This document shows positions 8,264-17,021 of a stretch of DNA of 64,000 bases, piece by piece. The stretch is from Altererythrobacter sp. H2 (GTDB lineage: Bacteria; Pseudomonadota; Alphaproteobacteria; Sphingomonadales; Sphingomonadaceae), in the NCBI RefSeq assembly GCF_035319885.1, contig NZ_CP141285.1, positions 3,108,001 through 3,172,000 on the forward strand. The letters run 5' to 3'. The position numbers and the translations under genes were made by a program. The notes below the pieces were generated by a model that was not told where the DNA came from, searched no databases, and was given only the letters and a program-made list of their open reading frames with translations. Positions within the stretch are counted from its first letter, which is position 1, and every line of letters starts with the position of its first letter.

Positions 8264-9532
8264 ATGGGGCGATTGTTCCGGAATATCGGCTGGCTGCTCG
8301 GCGGTCGGGCAGTCAACGCGGTGCTCAGCCTGGTCTATCTTGCCCTCGCCACCCGCACCCTTGGCCTGGAGGGTTTCGGAGCGTTCGCACTGATCATTGC
8401 GCTGGGGCAGACCGTGACCGGGCTTGCCAGTTTCCAGACATGGCAATTCGTGGTGCGCTGGGGGTCAGCCGCTGACGGCCCGGGCAAGGCGACCGGATTT
8501 GCCATGGCGCTCGATCTGCTCAGCGTGGCCATGGGCTCTGTACTGGCGGCGGCGCTGGTGTGGGCCGCGCAGATCTGGCTGCCCCTGCCCCGAGATCTGC
8601 TGTGGCTCGCCTTCGGTTTTTGCCTCGTTTCGCTGCTGGCCCTGCGCACAACACCCATCGGCGTGCTGCGCCTGCGCTTCCGCTTTGGCATGGCCACGGC
8701 GGCCGAGGCGGTCCAGCCGGTCGTCCGGGTAGTCGGCGCAGGCCTGGCCGCGATCTTCCTGCCCACCGTGACCGGCTTCATTCTCGCCTGGGCCGCAGCC
8801 GAAGTGGCCGTAGCTGCCGCGCTCTGGATCCTTGCTGCTCGCGAGGAGCGCATCGACCTTGCGCAAGTGAGCCTGCGGCGCATTCCCCGCCTTCATCCGG
8901 ATGCATGGCGTTTCGTCTGGTCGACCAACATGACCGGCAGCCTCAACATTGCCGGCAAACAAGTGATGGTCCTGCTGGTCGGCGCGATCGGCGGCGCGGA
9001 GCTGGCGGGCGGCTTCCGCGTCGCATCCCAGCTCGGTCAGGCGCTGGTCCACCTGGCCCAGGCTGTTTCCAAAGCGATCTACCCCGAACTGGTCCATGCT
9101 CAGGAAGCCGCACACGGCATGGCCCGGCGGATGGCCAATATTTCGATGATCGGCGGGATTCTGGCCGTTTCCTTCGCGCTGGTGTTCGGGCGCTGGGGAC
9201 TTCAAGCCATCGCTGGGGAAGCATTCGGCGTGGTCTACTGGGCCATGGTCATCCTGGCCGTCGCAGGGGCAATCGAGCTGATCGGCGCAAGCCTTGAGTC
9301 GCTGCTTGTCTCGACTGGCCGAGCCGGTACCGCATTCCTGATCCGCGCAGTGCCGACGGTGCTGGCGCTTGCCCTGCTGGGCATGGCAATGGACTGGAAC
9401 GGACTGAATGGTGCGGCCCTGACCGTACTCGCCTCCAGCGCCCTGGCCGTGCTCGGCTTCCGAATGGCCATCAGTTCGCATCAGCAGGTCACGATGGCAG
9501 TGGAGCCGCCTTCAGCCAAGCCCGGCGATTAG
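8264..9532 (+). CDS. Polysaccharide/lipid-linked oligosaccharide flippase-like membrane protein
   Basis: This is a 422-residue inner-membrane protein of the polysaccharide-transport (Wzx/MVF) type. It starts MGRLFRNIGWLLGGRAVNAVLSLVYLALATRTLGLEGFG, the usual first helix and TRxLG motif of O-antigen/EPS flippases. About twelve hydrophobic segments follow, including a central ISMIGGILAVSFALVFGRWG and the C-terminal pair near VPTVLALALLGMAM. It is probably co-transcribed with the nucleotidyltransferase, and the stop is 8 bases from the convergent TPR gene. It likely exports a polyprenyl- or lipid-linked glycan; no glycosyltransferases are adjacent, so the substrate cannot be stated. Confidence 0.85.
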   Translation: MGRLFRNIGWLLGGRAVNAVLSLVYLALATRTLGLEGFGAFALIIALGQTVTGLASFQTWQFVVRWGSAADGPGKATGFAMALDLLSVAMGSVLAAALVWAAQIWLPLPRDLLWLAFGFCLVSLLALRTTPIGVLRLRFRFGMATAAEAVQPVVRVVGAGLAAIFLPTVTGFILAWAAAEVAVAAALWILAAREERIDLAQVSLRRIPRLHPDAWRFVWSTNMTGSLNIAGKQVMVLLVGAIGGAELAGGFRVASQLGQALVHLAQAVSKAIYPELVHAQEAAHGMARRMANISMIGGILAVSFALVFGRWGLQAIAGEAFGVVYWAMVILAVAGAIELIGASLESLLVSTGRAGTAFLIRAVPTVLALALLGMAMDWNGLNGAALTVLASSALAVLGFRMAISSHQQVTMAVEPPSAKPGD

Positions 9533-9540
9533 CAGCGCGA

Positions 9541-10479
9541 TCAGGATACCCCGAGCACCCGGGCTTCCTGGCGCAGGCGGTCAGCGGCTTGCGGGTTAGC
9601 CGCAATCGCATCCTTCAGCGCCTTGCTGGCGCGGTCTTGCTGGCCCAGCGTGACCCGGCTGCGCATCAGCATGACCCAGCCATCAACATTGGCCGGCTCG
9701 CTCTTCAAACGCTCCTCGAGCCGCGCGACCATGCCTTCCGCCATATCCTGCTGCTCACCCGGCGCCATGGCGCGGGCAGCATCGATCTGCTGGCGGGTAG
9801 GACCAGGAATAGCTTCGCCCGCCGTCAGTTGCGGAACATCGGGCCGGTTCTTAGTCGCAGCGGCAATACGGCTTTCGACCTCGATGTTGTTGATCTTGCC
9901 GATCTGGCGGATCGTACGCAGCAGATTTTCCTCGTACACCGCGCCGGGCGGCGCTTCAGCGAGGATCGCAACCCATTCGGCGATTGCTCCTTCGTGATCG
10001 CCCGACAGATCGCGCCTGGCGGCCAGGTAGTAACGCGCACGCTGCTGCTTGGGGTCCAGCTGCACAGCTTTTTTGAACGCGCTCACCGCGAGCGGCGGCA
10101 TGGGATCGTCCTTGCTTGCGAGCACCCTTGCCTCCCCCAGCGCAGCCCATAGCTCAGCGGACTCGGGATCACCTTCCACTGCCTGGCGATACGCTCTCGC
10201 CGCCTGCTCGAACTGGCCGTCGGCATAGTAGGCAAAACCGAGCTCTTCCCAAGCAGCCGAGTCAAGCGGACTCGCCTTGGCCCGCGCTTCCAGTTCGGCG
10301 ATCGTCAAGGGTTGGGACGAATCGACTGCTTCAGCTTGCGGTTCGCCAGCCCCCGTGTCCCATGCACGGTAGCCAACGGCGCCAATTGCCAGCACGGCAG
10401 CACTCAGCAGGATACCCAGTCCAAGCCGGGAAGCGGCCTGTCCGTTCGCGGGCTCGGGGGCAGATTCAGTCTTGTCCAT
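9541..10479 (-). CDS. CcmI/CycH-like TPR protein, putative c-type cytochrome biogenesis factor
   Basis: This is a 312-residue protein with one N-terminal membrane helix (LGLGILLSAAVLAIGAVGYRAW), then TPR repeats on the periplasmic side (SAAWEELGFAYYADGQFEQAARAYRQAVEGDPES, AELWAALGEARVLA, AVSAFKKAVQLDPKQQRARYYLA). The C-terminal part matches the CycH/CcmI C-terminal TPR arrangement, ending with VDGWVMLMRSRVTLGQQDRASKALKDAIAANP. CcmI-type proteins hold apocytochrome c for haem ligation. The gene is divergent from the FAD/cNMP/Fe-S and decaheme operon, which supports the call. No other ccm gene is adjacent, and a general TPR scaffold remains possible. I use the ATG at 10479; a GTG two codons upstream is the alternative. 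Confidence 0.75.
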   Translation of the reverse strand: MDKTESAPEPANGQAASRLGLGILLSAAVLAIGAVGYRAWDTGAGEPQAEAVDSSQPLTIAELEARAKASPLDSAAWEELGFAYYADGQFEQAARAYRQAVEGDPESAELWAALGEARVLASKDDPMPPLAVSAFKKAVQLDPKQQRARYYLAARRDLSGDHEGAIAEWVAILAEAPPGAVYEENLLRTIRQIGKINNIEVESRIAAATKNRPDVPQLTAGEAIPGPTRQQIDAARAMAPGEQQDMAEGMVARLEERLKSEPANVDGWVMLMRSRVTLGQQDRASKALKDAIAANPQAADRLRQEARVLGVS

Positions 10480-10601
10480 GCGCACGGGCTAGCATCGGCG
10501 AGGGGGGCGGGCAATTGGCGCTGGCAATTCGGGGGCGAATGCCTAGGATGCGGGCGATAACAGAACAGACGGTGTCGCGGGATCGCTAGCGGGGGTAGCG
10601 G

Positions 10602-13097
10602 ATGCCGGATCGCTTCAAAGTAGCAATTGTAGGCTCAGGCCCGGCGGGGCTCAGTGCAGCGGCGCGTGCAGCGCAGCTGGGGATGAGCCATGTCCTGCTG
10701 GAAAAGACTGACCACCTCTCCGACACGATCTACAAATACCAGAAGGGCAAGCACGTGATGGCGACGCCCAGCAACCTGGTCTTGCGCTCCGACCTCGATT
10801 TCGAGGCGGGCAAGCGCGAAAACATTCTCGGCATCTGGGACGAACAGATCGATGGCCACAAGGTCAACGTGATGCTGAACGCCGAGGTCAGCGCGATTAC
10901 CGGCGAAAAGGGCAACTTCCGGATCGCCCTGAAGAATGGCCAGACAGTCGAGGCCGAAGCAATCGTGCTGGCCATCGGCACCCAGGGCAACCCGAACCTG
11001 GTGCGCTGCCCGGTCGGCGAAGGCGCAACCGTCCAGTACCAGCTCGACGACCCCGGCGAATATGTCGACGAACACATCGTGGTGATCGGTGCCGGCGATG
11101 CCGGGATCGAGAATGCGATCGGCCTCGCCACCGATCCGCAGCAGCGCAACACCGTAACCATCATCAACCGCTCGCCCGAATTCGCCACCGCCAAGGCCGC
11201 CAACGTGGCGGCCCTGCGGGCGATGGAGGCCGAAGGCCGCATGACGGTGCTGGTCGAAACCACCGCCCAGGCCATCAACAAGGGCGAAATCATCTTTGAC
11301 ACCCGCGATGGGGAAGTGCTTGCGCCGTGCGACCGGGTGATCGCGCGGATGGGCTCGGCCCCGCCGCGCGCCTTTGTCGAGGGCATCTGCGCCCGGTTCG
11401 AGGACAAGGACGGGCGCAAGTCGATCGCGCCCGGCACCGGGGTCCAGTTCACCAGCCCGGACCGGGTGGCCTATCCGGTCCTCTCGCCCACCTTTGAATC
11501 AACCGTACCCGGCGTGCACGTGATCGGCGCACTGGCCGGTTATCCGCTGATCAAGCATTGCATGAACCAGGGCTTCGACGTGATCGAGTTCCTGAACGGC
11601 AACCGCGACCTCAAGCCCGCCGACGAGCCGATCCTGGCCGACAAGTTCGCCCGCCTGCCCGGCAACCGCTCGGTAGATGAATGGCTCGAGACCTTCCGCC
11701 AGAACGTCGTGATCCTGCAGGAACTGTCACCCCTGCAGATGCGCGAGCTGATGCTCGACAGCACGGTCACCCACTTCGGGGCGGGCGAGGTGATCTTCGT
11801 CCGCAACGATCCGGGATCCTCGATGTTCGCGATTGCCGAGGGTTCGGTGGCAGTCGAGATCAACCCGGATGATCCCTCCGTCACTGTCCCGATCGGGCAG
11901 GGTTCGATCTTCGGCGAGGTCGGCCTGATTTCCGGTCGGCGGCGCGGGTCGACCATCCGGGCGGCCGAGCCGACCACGGTGATGGAACTGTCGCGCAACG
12001 CCGCGCTCAAGCTCATCTCCACCGTCCCGGCGGCGGGCCGCGCGGTCAACCGGATCACGACCGAGCGCCAGTTGCTGCAGATGTTCGGCTCAGGTCTGAC
12101 ACCCGCCGACCTGACCGAGCTGGTGGAAGCGGCGCAGACGGTCGACGTTCGCGCAGGTCAGAAGGTGATCGAGGAAGGAGCGGACGACACCGATTTCTAC
12201 ATCATCCAGCGCGGCTCGATGATCGTGGAAAAGGAGATCGGCGGAAATCCGGTGTTCCTGTCCTATCTGCCGGCCGGGTCCTATGTCGGCGAAATGGCAG
12301 TGATCGACCGGTCGAAACGCACCGCCACGGTCAAGGCCGCGATCAAGAGCCAGGTCATCCGCTTCCCGGGCGAAGCATTCGGCCGCCTGCTGGACGACAA
12401 GCCTGCCCTGCGCGAGCGCATCCTCAAGGACATGGCCGGGCGGCGCGAGATCAACCGGTTCATCGAAGCGCAGAAACAGGGCTTCTCCGGCGCGGTCGAC
12501 ATGTATTCGCAGACCGCGCAGTTCTTGGTCGACAACGGCCTGGGCGAGGCAACTGACGTGCTCCTGATCGACGAGAAGCTGTGCGTCGGTTGCGACAATT
12601 GCGAAAAGGCCTGTGCCGACAGCCACGAAGGACTGAGCCGGCTCGACCGGGAAGCCGGGCGCACTTATGCCCACCTCCACGTACCGACCAGCTGCCGCCA
12701 CTGCGAGCACCCGCACTGCATGGCTGATTGCCCGCCCAACGCCATCAAGCGCGGCCCCGACGGCGAGGTCTTCATCGACGAGACCTGCATCGGCTGCGGC
12801 AACTGCCAGCGCAACTGTCCTTATGGCGTGATCCGGATGGACGCCAAGCCGCCGCCCAAGCCGTCGCTGCTGAGCTGGCTGCTGTTCGGTGCCGGCCCCG
12901 GCCCGGGCGAGGCGCCTTATGCATGGCGCAAGAAGAAGCTCGACAAGGATGCACCCAAGGTCGCGATCAAGTGCGACATGTGCTCCGGCATCGAGGGCGG
13001 GCCGGCCTGCGTCCGCGCCTGCCCGACCGGGGCGGCGATCCGCGTCGCGCCGGAGAAGTTCCTCACCTTCACCAAGCTGACCGAGGAGGCTGACTGA
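10602..13097 (+). CDS. FAD-NAD(P) oxidoreductase fused to two cyclic-nucleotide-binding domains and a four-cluster ferredoxin
   Basis: This is an 831-residue, soluble, cytoplasmic three-part protein. Residues 1 to about 330 are thioredoxin-reductase-like: FAD loop VAIVGSGPAGLSAA, NAD(P) loop HIVVIGAGDAGIENA near residue 155, and a GALAGYPLIKHCMNQG end. Two cNMP-binding domains follow at about 375-490 and 510-610. Their phosphate-binding cassettes read FGEVGLISGRRRGSTIRA and VGEMAVIDRSKRTATVKA, each with the expected Gly-Glu and Arg. The C-terminus has sixteen cysteines in four ferredoxin-type groups (CVGCDNCEKAC, CRHCEHPHCMADC, CIGCGNCQRNC, CDMCSGIEGGPACVRAC), like the electron-transfer subunits of molybdopterin enzymes. 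The redox-active CxxC of thioredoxin reductase is absent. It overlaps the next gene by one base. Likely role: electrons from NAD(P)H through FAD and Fe-S clusters, gated by a cyclic nucleotide. Confidence 0.9.
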   Translation: MPDRFKVAIVGSGPAGLSAAARAAQLGMSHVLLEKTDHLSDTIYKYQKGKHVMATPSNLVLRSDLDFEAGKRENILGIWDEQIDGHKVNVMLNAEVSAITGEKGNFRIALKNGQTVEAEAIVLAIGTQGNPNLVRCPVGEGATVQYQLDDPGEYVDEHIVVIGAGDAGIENAIGLATDPQQRNTVTIINRSPEFATAKAANVAALRAMEAEGRMTVLVETTAQAINKGEIIFDTRDGEVLAPCDRVIARMGSAPPRAFVEGICARFEDKDGRKSIAPGTGVQFTSPDRVAYPVLSPTFESTVPGVHVIGALAGYPLIKHCMNQGFDVIEFLNGNRDLKPADEPILADKFARLPGNRSVDEWLETFRQNVVILQELSPLQMRELMLDSTVTHFGAGEVIFVRNDPGSSMFAIAEGSVAVEINPDDPSVTVPIGQGSIFGEVGLISGRRRGSTIRAAEPTTVMELSRNAALKLISTVPAAGRAVNRITTERQLLQMFGSGLTPADLTELVEAAQTVDVRAGQKVIEEGADDTDFYIIQRGSMIVEKEIGGNPVFLSYLPAGSYVGEMAVIDRSKRTATVKAAIKSQVIRFPGEAFGRLLDDKPALRERILKDMAGRREINRFIEAQKQGFSGAVDMYSQTAQFLVDNGLGEATDVLLIDEKLCVGCDNCEKACADSHEGLSRLDREAGRTYAHLHVPTSCRHCEHPHCMADCPPNAIKRGPDGEVFIDETCIGCGNCQRNCPYGVIRMDAKPPPKPSLLSWLLFGAGPGPGEAPYAWRKKKLDKDAPKVAIKCDMCSGIEGGPACVRACPTGAAIRVAPEKFLTFTKLTEEAD

Positions 13098-13966
13098 TGG
13101 CCTCGGTGCAGGAACGGGACTTCGCCTTCCACGAAAAGCGGCGCGATACCGATCACGAAAGCTTCCTGTCACACAAACGCATGCGCTGGCTGAAGGTAGC
13201 CACCTTCCTGTGCGTAGCGGCCTTCGCCACCTATTTCCTGATCGATGTGGAGCCGCGCCACAATGGTGGCAGCTGGTATGGCTATACCCTGGGCACGATC
13301 GGCCTGCTGCTGATCGTCTGGCTGTCGCTGCTCGGCATCCGCAAGCGCAACATGACGCGCGGCCGCTGGAGCCTGAAGGCCTGGACCAGCGCGCATGTCT
13401 ATCTTGGCCTTGCCCTGATCGTGATCGGCACTCTGCACACCGGTTTCCAGCTGGGATGGAACGTCCATACCCTCGCCTGGGGGCTGATGATGCTGGTGAT
13501 CGGATCGGGCATCTACGGGGTTGTGGTCTATTCTGTCCTCCCGGCCGCGCTCAGCAACAATGCGCGGGAGATGACACGCGCGCAGATGGTCGAGGCGCTC
13601 GAGGCTATTGACCGCCAGCTCGACAGTGCTGCCCAGCCGCTCGAACGGGCCCGCGCCGACCTCGTGATTGCCGCGCTGGAAGAAGACGTGTTTGCGCCCG
13701 GCGTCGTCGCCCGCCTGACCGGCCGCTATCCCGGATGCCGCACCACCTGGGCTCTGCAGAACTTCGGCGTCGGCATGAACCCGAACGAGACGGAGGACCG
13801 GGTCCGTACCCTGCTCGGCCGGCGCAAGGCCCAGCTCGACCAGATCCGCCGCGCGATGAAGATACGCGCCCGGCTCGAGGTCTGGCTCTACATCCACATA
13901 CCCGCAACGATCGCTCTGCTCGCCGCGCTGACCGCGCACGTGATCAGCGTGTTCTATTACTGGTGA
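13097..13966 (+). CDS. Polytopic membrane protein with cytochrome b-like features
   Basis: This is a 289-residue inner-membrane protein. Hydrophobic segments are at about residues 34-52 (VATFLCVAAFATYFLIDV), 68-85, 98-115, 130-150 and near the C-terminus (IHIPATIALLAALTAHVISVFYYW). Histidines lie at helix ends: HVYLGLALIVIGTLH, NVHTLAW, YIHIP and TAHVISV, spaced as in di-haem b-type cytochromes. A charged amphipathic region of about 100 residues sits between the fourth and last helices. I recognise no named family. TGATG overlap with the Fe-S protein and a ten-base gap to the decaheme fusion suggest it is the membrane partner that carries electrons across the inner membrane. Confidence 0.75.
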   Translation: MASVQERDFAFHEKRRDTDHESFLSHKRMRWLKVATFLCVAAFATYFLIDVEPRHNGGSWYGYTLGTIGLLLIVWLSLLGIRKRNMTRGRWSLKAWTSAHVYLGLALIVIGTLHTGFQLGWNVHTLAWGLMMLVIGSGIYGVVVYSVLPAALSNNAREMTRAQMVEALEAIDRQLDSAAQPLERARADLVIAALEEDVFAPGVVARLTGRYPGCRTTWALQNFGVGMNPNETEDRVRTLLGRRKAQLDQIRRAMKIRARLEVWLYIHIPATIALLAALTAHVISVFYYW

Positions 13967-13976
13967 GGGGCGCACC

Positions 13977-15737
13977 ATGGCATTCCTGATCCGAACCATC
14001 GATTTCACCGCCGACGGGCGCGAGATCGTGCGCGACCGGCCCATCGAAGCGGCATCGGTCAGCATCGGGCGCGCGGCGGAAAACACGCTGCACCTGCCCG
14101 ATCTGGCGGTGGAACAGGAACACGCGCAGATTGAGCCTGTGGCCGATGGCAGGCTGCGGATCACCGCAGTCGGCACGCTTGGCTTCACGATGGACGGGCG
14201 CAAGATCATGCAGGCCGAATTCGATCCCCATGCGGGGCACGAATTCGCTTTCGGCACCTACCGCCTGACAGTTTCGCAGGATGGCAGCGAACCGGTCACA
14301 ATCACGGTTCGCCAGGTCATCGACAACGAAGGCGCGGGCGATGTCGTCCGCAGTTTTGCCCTGTCGAACGCCATGCCGGGCAAACGGGCGATGGCCTGGG
14401 TCGGTCTCGGCCTGATCCTCCTCGCCTTCCTCGCCGTGCCGATCTACTCGAATCTCAGCCGCGAGCCGGTGAAGCCCAATTACCGGATCCCGGGGGCGAC
14501 CAAATGGGACGCCAGCTGGAGCACCGGCAAGCTGAGCCAGGCGCACCACGGGCTGGAGGACAATTGCGAAGCCTGCCACGCCAAGCCGTTCGAATCCGTG
14601 CGCGACGAGACCTGCCTGACCTGCCACGAGAAGATCGGCGACCATGCCGAGATCGACCGGCAGAACAAGGGCCTCGGACCGCTCGCCCCGTTCGACGCCA
14701 TGCTGTGGAGTGTGGCAGAGACCTTCGGCAAGGAAGGCCAGAATTCCTGCACCACCTGCCACACCGAGCATGAAGGGGCGGGCAAGATGGCCGCAACGCC
14801 GCAGCAGTTCTGCGCCGATTGCCATGACGGGATGGACAGCCGCCTGACCGACACCAAGCTGGCCAATGCCGCCGACTTCGGCACTGCGCACCCGCAGCTC
14901 CAGGCCGTGTTCCACCCGCAACTGGGCAGCAAGACGACCCAGCGCCTGCCGCTGGACAAGAAGCCGGTGGAACAGCACGGCCTGCGCTTCCCGCATGAAC
15001 TGCACCTCAATCCACGCGGCGGGGTCGCGCGGATGGCGGGTAATCTCGGGGCAGAAGAGGGTTATGGCGACAAGCTCGTCTGCGCCGATTGCCACACTCC
15101 CACGGCCGACAAGGCGGGCTTCCTGCCGGTCGACATGGAAGAGGACTGCGAGAGCTGCCACAGCCTGGTCTATGACAAGGTCGGCCCCACTTTCCGCACC
15201 TTGCGCCACGGTGATGTGGCCCAGCTGCGGGCAGATCTGGCGGCGATGGACCGGGCGCCGCGCCGCCCGATCGTCAGCAACCGCCGGCGTCCCGGCGAAT
15301 TCGGCGTGGGCGGGGTTTATTTCCAGGAATTCGGCCGGCCGCAGCGCACCTTGGTGGGCATCAACCAGGCGCTGTCCCGCGATGGCGTGTGCGGCGAATG
15401 CCACTATCCGACCTCGACCAACGGGCGGCTGGACGTGATGCCGGTCCACCTGCGCAGCACCTACCTGCTCAACGGCTGGTTCGATCACAAGGAGCACGAC
15501 AAGGAAAAATGTTCGACCTGCCACGAGGCTGATACCTCGAAGACGTCGAACGACCTGCTCCTGCCGGAAGTTGCAGTATGCCGCGAATGCCACCTTGGCG
15601 AAGATGCCCGCAAGGCCGAGGTTCCTTCCAGTTGCGCGATGTGCCATTCGTATCACCCGAAGAAGGGCAGCCTCCCTGACAATCACCCGACCCGCAAACG
15701 GGACACGGTGGCATTGCTCGGCCGGAAGCCGGGTTGA
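13977..15737 (+). CDS. FHA domain - transmembrane helix - decaheme cytochrome c fusion
   Basis: This is a 586-residue protein with three parts. Residues about 28-100 are an FHA domain (SVSIGRAAENTLHLPDL...EHAQI). The canonical Ser that contacts phosphothreonine is replaced by Glu46 (VEQEHA in place of VSxxH), so binding may be altered or phosphorylation-independent. A helix at 138-158 (AMAWVGLGLILLAFLAVPIY) anchors it. The rest carries ten CXXCH sites, from CEACH at 197 to CAMCH near 553 (also CLTCH, CTTCH, CADCH twice, CESCH, CGECH, CSTCH, CRECH), with extra His for bis-His ligation. Because haem is attached in the periplasm, the FHA domain must face the cytoplasm. A GGGG ribosome site precedes the ATG. 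It resembles cytochrome c3-family redox carriers. Confidence 0.92.
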   Translation: MAFLIRTIDFTADGREIVRDRPIEAASVSIGRAAENTLHLPDLAVEQEHAQIEPVADGRLRITAVGTLGFTMDGRKIMQAEFDPHAGHEFAFGTYRLTVSQDGSEPVTITVRQVIDNEGAGDVVRSFALSNAMPGKRAMAWVGLGLILLAFLAVPIYSNLSREPVKPNYRIPGATKWDASWSTGKLSQAHHGLEDNCEACHAKPFESVRDETCLTCHEKIGDHAEIDRQNKGLGPLAPFDAMLWSVAETFGKEGQNSCTTCHTEHEGAGKMAATPQQFCADCHDGMDSRLTDTKLANAADFGTAHPQLQAVFHPQLGSKTTQRLPLDKKPVEQHGLRFPHELHLNPRGGVARMAGNLGAEEGYGDKLVCADCHTPTADKAGFLPVDMEEDCESCHSLVYDKVGPTFRTLRHGDVAQLRADLAAMDRAPRRPIVSNRRRPGEFGVGGVYFQEFGRPQRTLVGINQALSRDGVCGECHYPTSTNGRLDVMPVHLRSTYLLNGWFDHKEHDKEKCSTCHEADTSKTSNDLLLPEVAVCRECHLGEDARKAEVPSSCAMCHSYHPKKGSLPDNHPTRKRDTVALLGRKPG

Positions 15738-15760
15738 GGCATGGGGAAAGGGGCCGGCCG

Positions 15761-16609
15761 ATGCTGATTGCACAGATGACCGATATCCATATCGGCTTCG
15801 ATCCCGATGCGCGTCCGGAAGAGCTGAACCGGATCCGGTTCCGCCGGACGCTGGAACGGCTGCTGACCGCCCCCAACCGGATCGACCTGTTGCTGCTGAC
15901 CGGCGATCTGACGGATCATGGCGATCGGGAAAGCTTCGAGAAGACGGCCGACCTGCTGAAGGATTGCCCATTCCCGATCCATGCCATTCCCGGCAACCAT
16001 GACAGCCGCGAAGGGCTGCTCGCCGCTTTCCCTGCCACCCCGAATGAAGACGGTTTCATCCAGTACGCAATCGAACAGGAGGGGTTGCGCATCCTGATGC
16101 TTGACAGTTTCGAACCCGGGCGACACGGCGGGGCTTTCTGCACCCGGCGGCGTGACTGGCTGCGGGCGCAGCTCGATGCTCATCCCGGGACGCCGACCGT
16201 ATTGTTCATGCACCACCCGCCAGTCGTTTCCGGCATCGACTGGATGGACCCGGCGCCCGGGGAAGACTGGATCGCCAACTTAGCGGCGGCGATTGCCGGG
16301 CATTCGCAGATCCTGGCGATCCACTGCGGGCACCTGCACCGTCCGATTTCAACGCGGTTCCATGGTGTGCCGGTCTGTGTCACGCCTTCGGTCGCGCCGC
16401 TGGTCTCGCTCGATTTGCGCGAGGTGGATGTGACGAAACCTGATAATCGCGCCCTGATCACCACTGAGCCTGCGGGCTATGCCCTGCACCGGTGGGACGG
16501 GCAAAGCCTGGTGACCCACTACGAACGCACCAATGACTGGGACGTGCTCGCCTATTACGGCGTCCACCTGCAACCGATGATGCGCGAGATGTTTGCCGAA
16601 CGGGAGTAG
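15761..16609 (+). CDS. CpdA-type metallophosphoesterase (probable cyclic nucleotide phosphodiesterase)
   Basis: This is a 282-residue calcineurin-like phosphoesterase of the class III cyclic-nucleotide phosphodiesterase/GpdQ group. All five metal-binding blocks are present: MTDIHIG, LLTGDLTDHG, IPGNHDSR, MHHPPV and HCGHLHRP. The order and the GNHD/GHLHRP forms match CpdA, which hydrolyses cAMP. The start is the ATG at 15761; the gene begins 23 bases after the decaheme gene and ends 7 bases from convergent arfB. Its place at the end of an operon that opens with two cNMP-binding domains makes a cyclic-nucleotide substrate more likely than a phosphodiester lipid, but this is inferred. Confidence 0.86.
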   Translation: MLIAQMTDIHIGFDPDARPEELNRIRFRRTLERLLTAPNRIDLLLLTGDLTDHGDRESFEKTADLLKDCPFPIHAIPGNHDSREGLLAAFPATPNEDGFIQYAIEQEGLRILMLDSFEPGRHGGAFCTRRRDWLRAQLDAHPGTPTVLFMHHPPVVSGIDWMDPAPGEDWIANLAAAIAGHSQILAIHCGHLHRPISTRFHGVPVCVTPSVAPLVSLDLREVDVTKPDNRALITTEPAGYALHRWDGQSLVTHYERTNDWDVLAYYGVHLQPMMREMFAERE

Positions 16610-16616
16610 CGCGCCC

Positions 16617-17021
16617 CTACCAATCCACCTTGCCGCGCCCGGCCTTGACCGCCCCGCGCACTTTCTTGGCTTTCAGGCGCTGGACCTTGCCGACCCGATT
16701 GAGGCGGCTCTTGGCCCGCTTCCTGGGCGGAGTCAGGGCATCCTCCAGCAGGGCTGTGAGACGCACTCGCGCCGCCTCCCGGTTCTGCTCCTGGGTGCGG
16801 TATTCGCGGGCGGTCAGCACGATCTCGCCATCCTTGGTCAGCTTGCTCCCGGCCAGTTCGACCAGCCGGTGGTAGGCCTCCGGCGACAGGCCGATTGCGA
16901 ACACATTGACCCGCATTTGCACCGCCGTCGCTACCTTGTTGACGTTCTGTCCGCCCGGGCCGCCGGCCACGAAGAATTTCTCCTCCGCCGCAGCCAGCGC
17001 GCGGGCGATCACCTCATCCAT
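16617..17021 (-). CDS. arfB: Peptidyl-tRNA hydrolase ArfB (alternative ribosome rescue factor)
   Basis: This is a 134-residue class I release-factor homologue (YaeJ/ICT1 type) that frees stalled ribosomes. The catalytic GGQ lies in VAGGPGGQNVNKVATAVQMR. The protein lacks the codon-recognition domain of RF1/RF2 and ends in a basic tail (PPRKRAKSRLNRVGKVQRLKAKKVR) that enters the mRNA channel. The ATG at 17021 overlaps the end of the pseudouridine synthase gene by eight bases, which decides the start. Confidence 0.95.
   Translation of the reverse strand: MDEVIARALAAAEEKFFVAGGPGGQNVNKVATAVQMRVNVFAIGLSPEAYHRLVELAGSKLTKDGEIVLTAREYRTQEQNREAARVRLTALLEDALTPPRKRAKSRLNRVGKVQRLKAKKVRGAVKAGRGKVDW

Noticed and set aside
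13944-15971. 675-codon minus-strand frame opposite the FHA-decaheme gene
   Set aside because: It is a shadow of the real gene in GC-rich DNA: no recognisable domain, while the plus strand shows FHA, a helix and ten CXXCH.
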